From Lysobacteraceae bacterium (GTDB lineage Bacteria; Pseudomonadota; Gammaproteobacteria; Xanthomonadales; Xanthomonadaceae): a stretch of DNA of 9,892 nt. The position numbers and the translations under genes were made by a program. The notes under the pieces were generated by a model. The model did not search any database, had not been told where the DNA came from, and saw only the letters and a list, made by a program, of their open reading frames with translations. Each line of letters opens with the position of its first letter. Within the stretch, counting starts at the first letter, position 1. Positions 6,474 through 9,892 of this stretch are shown piece by piece. The stretch covers positions 1 to 9,892 of the forward strand of contig DMID01000170.1 of the NCBI GenBank assembly GCA_003449195.1, given 5' to 3'.

Positions 6474-6507
6474 CAGCATCGACTGAACGTGTCGCAAATC
6501 ACCCCGC

Positions 6508-8808
6508 TCACTGCACCCAATCTCCTGCTTCCCATGACTTTCCCTCCGGCAACAACCCCAGCGTCGCGTCGTACAGGCCATCGCCACGCTGCACATGCAG
6601 ACCCGGCAGGATTTCCTCGATGTCACCGCGCTCCAGCAAAGGCGAAGCCTCCCGGCGACGCAGATTGACGATGTAGCGCTGGAGTTTGCGCATGAGCCAG
6701 CGTTGTGGGCCATCGCGGCGCAGCAAGGCAATCCACTGCTCGATCTGGGTGTCCCGATCTTCTTCGCTGCGATACAGGACGACGATGGGCACGCTGTCTT
6801 CGTCATCGATCAATCGGAATTTTCCAGCAGCTGTGCGGAAATCGACGGCCAGTTCGTTGCCATCCAGGCGCCCGCTCGCCATGAACAAGTGATCGCAGAT
6901 ACCAGCCTTGTCGAGGTCGCAACCGTGATAGAGATGCTCGAAATAGGCGGCAAAGCGCGTGCGCGCCAGAGGCGTGTCCGTGACCCCATGCAGCACCGCG
7001 CGACAAGCATTTTCGCCCTGGCGCAGAAGTCCGAGTGGCGCAGGCTTGGGCGGAATGAAGACAATGACCTCGCCCTTGCCGGCCAACCGCCCCTCGCGAT
7101 TGCAACGCCCGGCAGCTTGCGCAATCGAATCCAGTCCGGCCAGCGCGCGATACACGACCGGGAAGTCCACATCGACGCCTGCTTCAACGAGTTGGGTACT
7201 GACGACGCGGGTCGGCATGCCCGCCGCAAGCCGCTTCTTGATGCGGTCGATGACCTGCGAACGGTGCGCGCCGCACATCAGCGCGGACAAATGCAGCGTC
7301 CCTTCGGGCATGCATTCCCACAGTGCGCGCGCATCCTTGCGGGTATTGACGATGACCAGCGTGGAATCGTTGGCGGCAAGCGTTTCCGCCAGCTGCGGCC
7401 AGTCCGTCGGTTGATTCCAATCGTCCGGCAAGCGGACATGAACGCGATCCAGTGCGCTATAGAGCGCATCGGGGTCGTCGATGATTTCATGCACGGCGTC
7501 CAGGCCGCGCAGGTTCTTGCTGGCATCGAAGTAGTCACGACTGGCAAGCGCAGGTTGCGTTGCTGTCGAAAGCACGACGGTAACGCCGTAGTGTCGGGTC
7601 AGCAGATTCAATACATCGAGGATGGGTTGCAGGAAATTCGGCGGCAGCAGTTGGGCTTCGTCGAGGATGACCACCGAATCGACGATGTTGTGCAATTTCC
7701 GGCAACGCGATGTGCGCGAGGCGAACAGTGATTCGAAGAACTGCACATTGGTGGTGACGACAATGGGGGCGTCCCAGTTCTCGCAGGCCAGACGCGACGC
7801 CGAAGACTCCTGACCCGGATCGGATTCGGCATTGCTGTGATGTTCGATGACGGCATCGCCGAAAATTTCGCGGAAGACGTTGGCGGTTTGTTCGATGATG
7901 CTGGTGTAGGGAATGACGTGGATGATCCGTCGCTTGCCGTGGCGGCGCGCATGCTCCAACGCGAAGGCCATGCCGGAGAGCGTCTTGCCGCCACCGGTCG
8001 GGACGGTGAGCGAAAAGAGGCCGGGGTCGTGCAATGCCGCCTTGCGGCATTGCCGCAGGATATCGGCGCGCAGTGCATTGACAGGCGTAGCCATGGCCTT
8101 CGCGGAAAGCGCCGCCATGTGCGCATCGAACAACGCCGCGAGGTTTTCCATATCCGGCCAACGGTTCCGGCTGGCGAACTTGTCCGGATCCATGTAGCGC
8201 TCGGTGTCCAGGAAATCCGCATCCACCAATGCCGAGAACAACATGCGCACCCACAGCGCGAAACCGTTTTTCCCGCCGGGAATGGCGCGAAGGCTGGCAT
8301 TGAAGTCGCCCGGATCCAGCAATTCCGCCGGCGGTAATTGCGCGAGCGATTCGTCCAGCTCGGTACGACTCTTGGGGTCGTCGAACCGATCCTTGAGATT
8401 GCCTTGTGCATCGCCTCCGGAAAACCAGTCTGCCAGTCCCGCATGGTGGCCTGCGATCACATAGGCCAAAACCCGCCCTGCCGGGCCGAAGCGATCCATC
8501 GACAGAATTGCGCCGGCGGTGGAATGCGGCGCTTTCCCCGCCTCGCCCCGGATATGCGCATCGATCTCGAAACCGCTGGCATGGCGAATGTAGCGCTGAA
8601 AGCGCGGTCGGAATTTGCCCAGGTCGTGCCAGAGCCCGGCAAGACGCGCCCATTCGACGCCAAAACGAGCAGCAAATTCTGCGGCCAGCTTTCCCACTTC
8701 CTGACAATGTTCGACGAGATCGTGTGGAGTGCGCCAATTCCCGTCCTCATCTCTTGCAACATGGGCAATGGGATGGACATTCGACGATGGTGCAGCAATT
8801 GTTTTCAC
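6508..8808 (-). CDS. cas3: Cas3 HD nuclease-helicase, type I-C
   Basis: The protein is 766 residues with an HD nuclease domain followed by an SF2 helicase. HD-domain ligands are His34, His61-Asp62 (LWHDLGK), His95 (APHSTAGA), His121-His122 (GHHAGLA) and Asp196 (ALVDADFLDTERY). Helicase motifs are the Walker A VPTGGGKT (269-276), the Walker B DEAQ (383-386), STAT (414-417) and QAAGRCNR (564-571). Cas3 is recruited by the crRNA complex at R-loops, then unwinds and degrades target DNA in the 3'-5' direction. The start is GTG at 8808, with GGAG (8818-8821) at 9 bp; no ATG occurs until residue 104, beyond key HD residues. The GTG overlaps the stop of the upstream HD fragment as GTGA. A 94-bp gap and a toxin-antitoxin pair separate it from cas5, unlike the compact standard order. 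Confidence 0.97.
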   Translation of the reverse strand: MKTIAAPSSNVHPIAHVARDEDGNWRTPHDLVEHCQEVGKLAAEFAARFGVEWARLAGLWHDLGKFRPRFQRYIRHASGFEIDAHIRGEAGKAPHSTAGAILSMDRFGPAGRVLAYVIAGHHAGLADWFSGGDAQGNLKDRFDDPKSRTELDESLAQLPPAELLDPGDFNASLRAIPGGKNGFALWVRMLFSALVDADFLDTERYMDPDKFASRNRWPDMENLAALFDAHMAALSAKAMATPVNALRADILRQCRKAALHDPGLFSLTVPTGGGKTLSGMAFALEHARRHGKRRIIHVIPYTSIIEQTANVFREIFGDAVIEHHSNAESDPGQESSASRLACENWDAPIVVTTNVQFFESLFASRTSRCRKLHNIVDSVVILDEAQLLPPNFLQPILDVLNLLTRHYGVTVVLSTATQPALASRDYFDASKNLRGLDAVHEIIDDPDALYSALDRVHVRLPDDWNQPTDWPQLAETLAANDSTLVIVNTRKDARALWECMPEGTLHLSALMCGAHRSQVIDRIKKRLAAGMPTRVVSTQLVEAGVDVDFPVVYRALAGLDSIAQAAGRCNREGRLAGKGEVIVFIPPKPAPLGLLRQGENACRAVLHGVTDTPLARTRFAAYFEHLYHGCDLDKAGICDHLFMASGRLDGNELAVDFRTAAGKFRLIDDEDSVPIVVLYRSEEDRDTQIEQWIALLRRDGPQRWLMRKLQRYIVNLRRREASPLLERGDIEEILPGLHVQRGDGLYDATLGLLPEGKSWEAGDWVQ
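8432..8468. repeat. Direct repeat copy in cas3 (HHAGLA region)
   Basis: This 37-bp stretch encodes the part of Cas3 around AYVIAGHHAGLA. It matches 8860-8896 in the upstream HD fragment at 32 of 37 positions by hand alignment, with the same codon phase. It is a conserved-motif similarity rather than a mobile-element repeat. Confidence 0.75.
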
Positions 8809-9167
8809 GTTGAGGTGCTCCGCTGTTGAATTGGCGGGTATTGCTCTGGATTGCTATTCGCCAGCCCCGCATGGTGGCCGGCGATGCCGTAGGCCAGCAG
8901 CGTGCCGATGCCGCCGTAGCGCTCGCGGGCGATGCGGGCGCCCCAGGTGGCGTGATCGACCTTGTGCAGGTCACCGGTCAGGCGGTTCTGGAATTCCCGC
9001 GTGTACTTGCCCAGGTCGTGCAGGCAACCGGCGGCATCCGCAAGGACTTGCCCGCCGAACGGCGCTGCCTTGGCGGCGGCTTGTTTGCCGACGCCCAGCA
9101 GATGCTCGGCCAGCGGTTGCCAATCGGCCTTGTCGGCACGGCCGGTCGAGTGTGCGTGGAAGTCCAT
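8805..9167 (-). pseudogene. Truncated HD-domain fragment of a second, divergent Cas3
   Basis: This is a 120-residue ORF. Residues 1-104 match the N-terminal HD domain of a Cas3: HAHSTGR (4-10), DWQPLAEHLLGVG (15-27), LHDLGKYTREFQNRL (49-63), VDHATWGA (70-77) and YGIAGHHAGLAN (93-104). His22, His50-Asp51, His72 and His98-His99 are kept. The match stops just after HHAGLA; the last 16 residues are unrelated, and the downstream HD aspartate and the entire helicase are absent. It is not a copy of the adjacent cas3, which differs in most of these blocks (PHSTAGA, FRPRFQRYI). ATG at 9167 has GGGGGA-like bases at 7 bp, so a short protein may still be made; the stop overlaps the cas3 GTG. Most likely it is the remnant of an earlier resident cas3; a small standalone HD protein is less likely. 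Confidence 0.75.
8860..8896. repeat. Direct repeat copy in the HD fragment (HHAGLA region)
   Basis: This partner of 8432-8468 has 32 of 37 bases identical and lies 428 bp away. The Cas3-like sequence of the fragment ends within about 15 bp beyond this block on the cas3 side, so it marks the truncation point. Confidence 0.75.
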
Positions 9168-9206
9168 GTCGATTCCCCCGAGTCACGACGATGACGCCAT
9201 GTTCGC

Positions 9207-9239
9207 CGGCATCCGTCTCATCGGTCGAGACGTATGCCG
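9207..9239 (-). repeat. Strong imperfect hairpin between flanking gene and cas region
   Basis: CGGCAT-C-CGTCTC (9207-9219) pairs with GAGACG-T-ATGCCG (9227-9239) around a 7-nt loop: 12 paired bases of 13, with a single C/T mismatch. It begins 8 bp after the stop of the flanking gene, where a terminator would sit, but on the minus strand it is followed by GCGAACAT and not by a T-run. It may stop or stabilise the upstream transcript, or serve as an operator for the cas region. The remaining bases of the 80-bp gap (9168-9247) show no clear promoter. Confidence 0.5.
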
Positions 9240-9247
9240 CACAGGCA

Positions 9248-9892
9248 TCACGGTGTCGTCGTTTGGCGCGAGGATTCGATCCGGCACACGTACACCAGCT
9301 CGCAGGCGCCGCCGCCGCTGTCTTCGCGGGTCAGCGAGCTGCGCCAGTGCCAGCCGTCGGGGGCATCGGCCTGCACCAGCCAGCCGTCGATGCGCACGGT
9401 CTGGTCGCGGCGCACGCGCTGCAGGGCGGCGGCCACGGTTTCGTCGGCGGGGATCATGTGCATGTTGGCGCTGGAGCGGATGATCTCCTCCACCGGCATC
9501 GGCGGGGTGTCCTGCCAGCGGTAGCGGTACCAGCGCCCGGATTGCGACAGGCTCAGTCCGGCCAGCACGGCATCCTCGCGCATGCGCCCCCAGCCGAGGG
9601 CCAGGTCGGTGGGCGAGAGATCGGCTTCGCGGCCGAAGCGGTAATCCTCGCGCGAAAGCACGCGAGCCTGGAGGCTGAAACCGGCCAGTGGGGTCAGTGC
9701 GTAGCCGCTCTTGTCGAAACGCCGCAGGGATGACGGCACTCCGGTCTGCAACGGTGCTTCGCCGCTGCGCACGCCCGGCGGCAGCGGGCAGGCGAAGGCC
9801 GTGGCGGACGGTCCGCCTGAAGCCATGCCGTGGCCGGTGTCGCGCAGCACCCACCATGCGGTGGCGCCGGCCACCATCACCATGCCGAGCAC
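9248..9892 (-). CDS. Conserved hypothetical protein, cut by right window edge
   Basis: At least 214 residues are visible and the frame is open to the right edge. The last three bases could be a GTG start, or the gene may begin outside. Residues 5-17 (VMVAGATAWWVLR) are hydrophobic and probably a short N-terminal membrane anchor. A later region contains RVLSREDYRFGREADLSPTDLALGWGRM, SQSGRWYRYRW, SANMHMIPAD, and near the end WHWRSSLTREDSGGGACELVYV. I recall this pattern from uncharacterised proteobacterial proteins, perhaps Xanthomonadales, but cannot give a function. Its DNA appears as GC-rich as the HD fragment beside it. It is probably ordinary chromosome flanking the CRISPR locus, ending 80 bp before the HD fragment in the same direction. 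Confidence 0.8.
   Translation of the reverse strand: MLGMVMVAGATAWWVLRDTGHGMASGGPSATAFACPLPPGVRSGEAPLQTGVPSSLRRFDKSGYALTPLAGFSLQARVLSREDYRFGREADLSPTDLALGWGRMREDAVLAGLSLSQSGRWYRYRWQDTPPMPVEEIIRSSANMHMIPADETVAAALQRVRRDQTVRIDGWLVQADAPDGWHWRSSLTREDSGGGACELVYVCRIESSRQTTTP

Noticed and set aside
6414..6806. Longer antitoxin start inside cas3
   Set aside because: The upstream codons read cas3 in the wrong frame, and the Phd/YefM domain begins exactly at the 6413 start.
6595..7731. A 378-codon open frame on the plus strand
   Set aside because: It is antisense to the Cas3 helicase domain, whose motifs are clear; the plus-strand translation has no family features.
8805..9167. HD fragment as the true N-terminus of the adjacent cas3, split by a frameshift
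   Set aside because: The adjacent cas3 already has its own complete HD domain, including H61-D62 and HHAGLA. Joining the two would give two HD domains, so this is a separate remnant.

Overview
The window carries a nearly complete type I-C CRISPR-Cas locus. Every cas gene reads on the minus strand, so the biological order runs from the right edge to the left. That order is: a conserved hypothetical gene cut by the right edge, a truncated Cas3-type HD-domain ORF, cas3, a two-gene toxin-antitoxin module (Phd/YefM-type antitoxin plus VapC PIN toxin), cas5c, cas8c (with a likely internal cas11c), cas7c, cas4, cas1, cas2, a leader of about 177 bp, and the first four repeats of a CRISPR array that runs off the left edge. 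The DNA is GC-rich, roughly 63-70% where counted by hand, and the genes look proteobacterial. The flanking gene resembles hypothetical proteins I associate with Xanthomonadales-like Gammaproteobacteria, but I hold that assignment only weakly.

The cas part follows the canonical I-C order cas3-cas5-cas8c-cas7-cas4-cas1-cas2-array and looks intact. The Cas3 HD and helicase motifs, the Cas1 Glu/His/Asp set, the Cas4 RecB-type nuclease motifs with four cysteines, and the Cas2 Asp are all present. Cas5c should process the pre-crRNA. Cas5c, Cas8c, Cas7 and the internally translated Cas11c should form the surveillance complex, which recruits Cas3 to degrade the target. Cas4, Cas1 and Cas2 acquire new spacers. 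Genes are packed tightly: cas5/cas8c and cas8c/cas7 overlap by ATGA, cas4/cas1 are 1 bp apart, cas1/cas2 15 bp apart, and most starts have a clear Shine-Dalgarno.

Two departures from the textbook locus stand out. First, a Phd/YefM-VapC toxin-antitoxin pair sits between cas3 and cas5. It has a perfect 7-7-7 inverted repeat upstream of the antitoxin and only 13 bp between the toxin stop and the cas5 start, so the autoregulated module may drive or gate the whole cas5-to-cas2 transcript. Second, a 120-residue HD-domain piece of a different Cas3 lies immediately upstream of cas3 and overlaps its GTG start. It ends just after the HHAGLA motif, where its DNA is still closely similar to cas3. It looks like the remnant of an older cas3 that was replaced.

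Stretches without genes are the leader (235-411), the 94-bp vapB upstream region (6414-6507), and the 80-bp gap at 9168-9247, which contains a strong imperfect hairpin. I see no tRNA, rRNA, insertion sequence or riboswitch.
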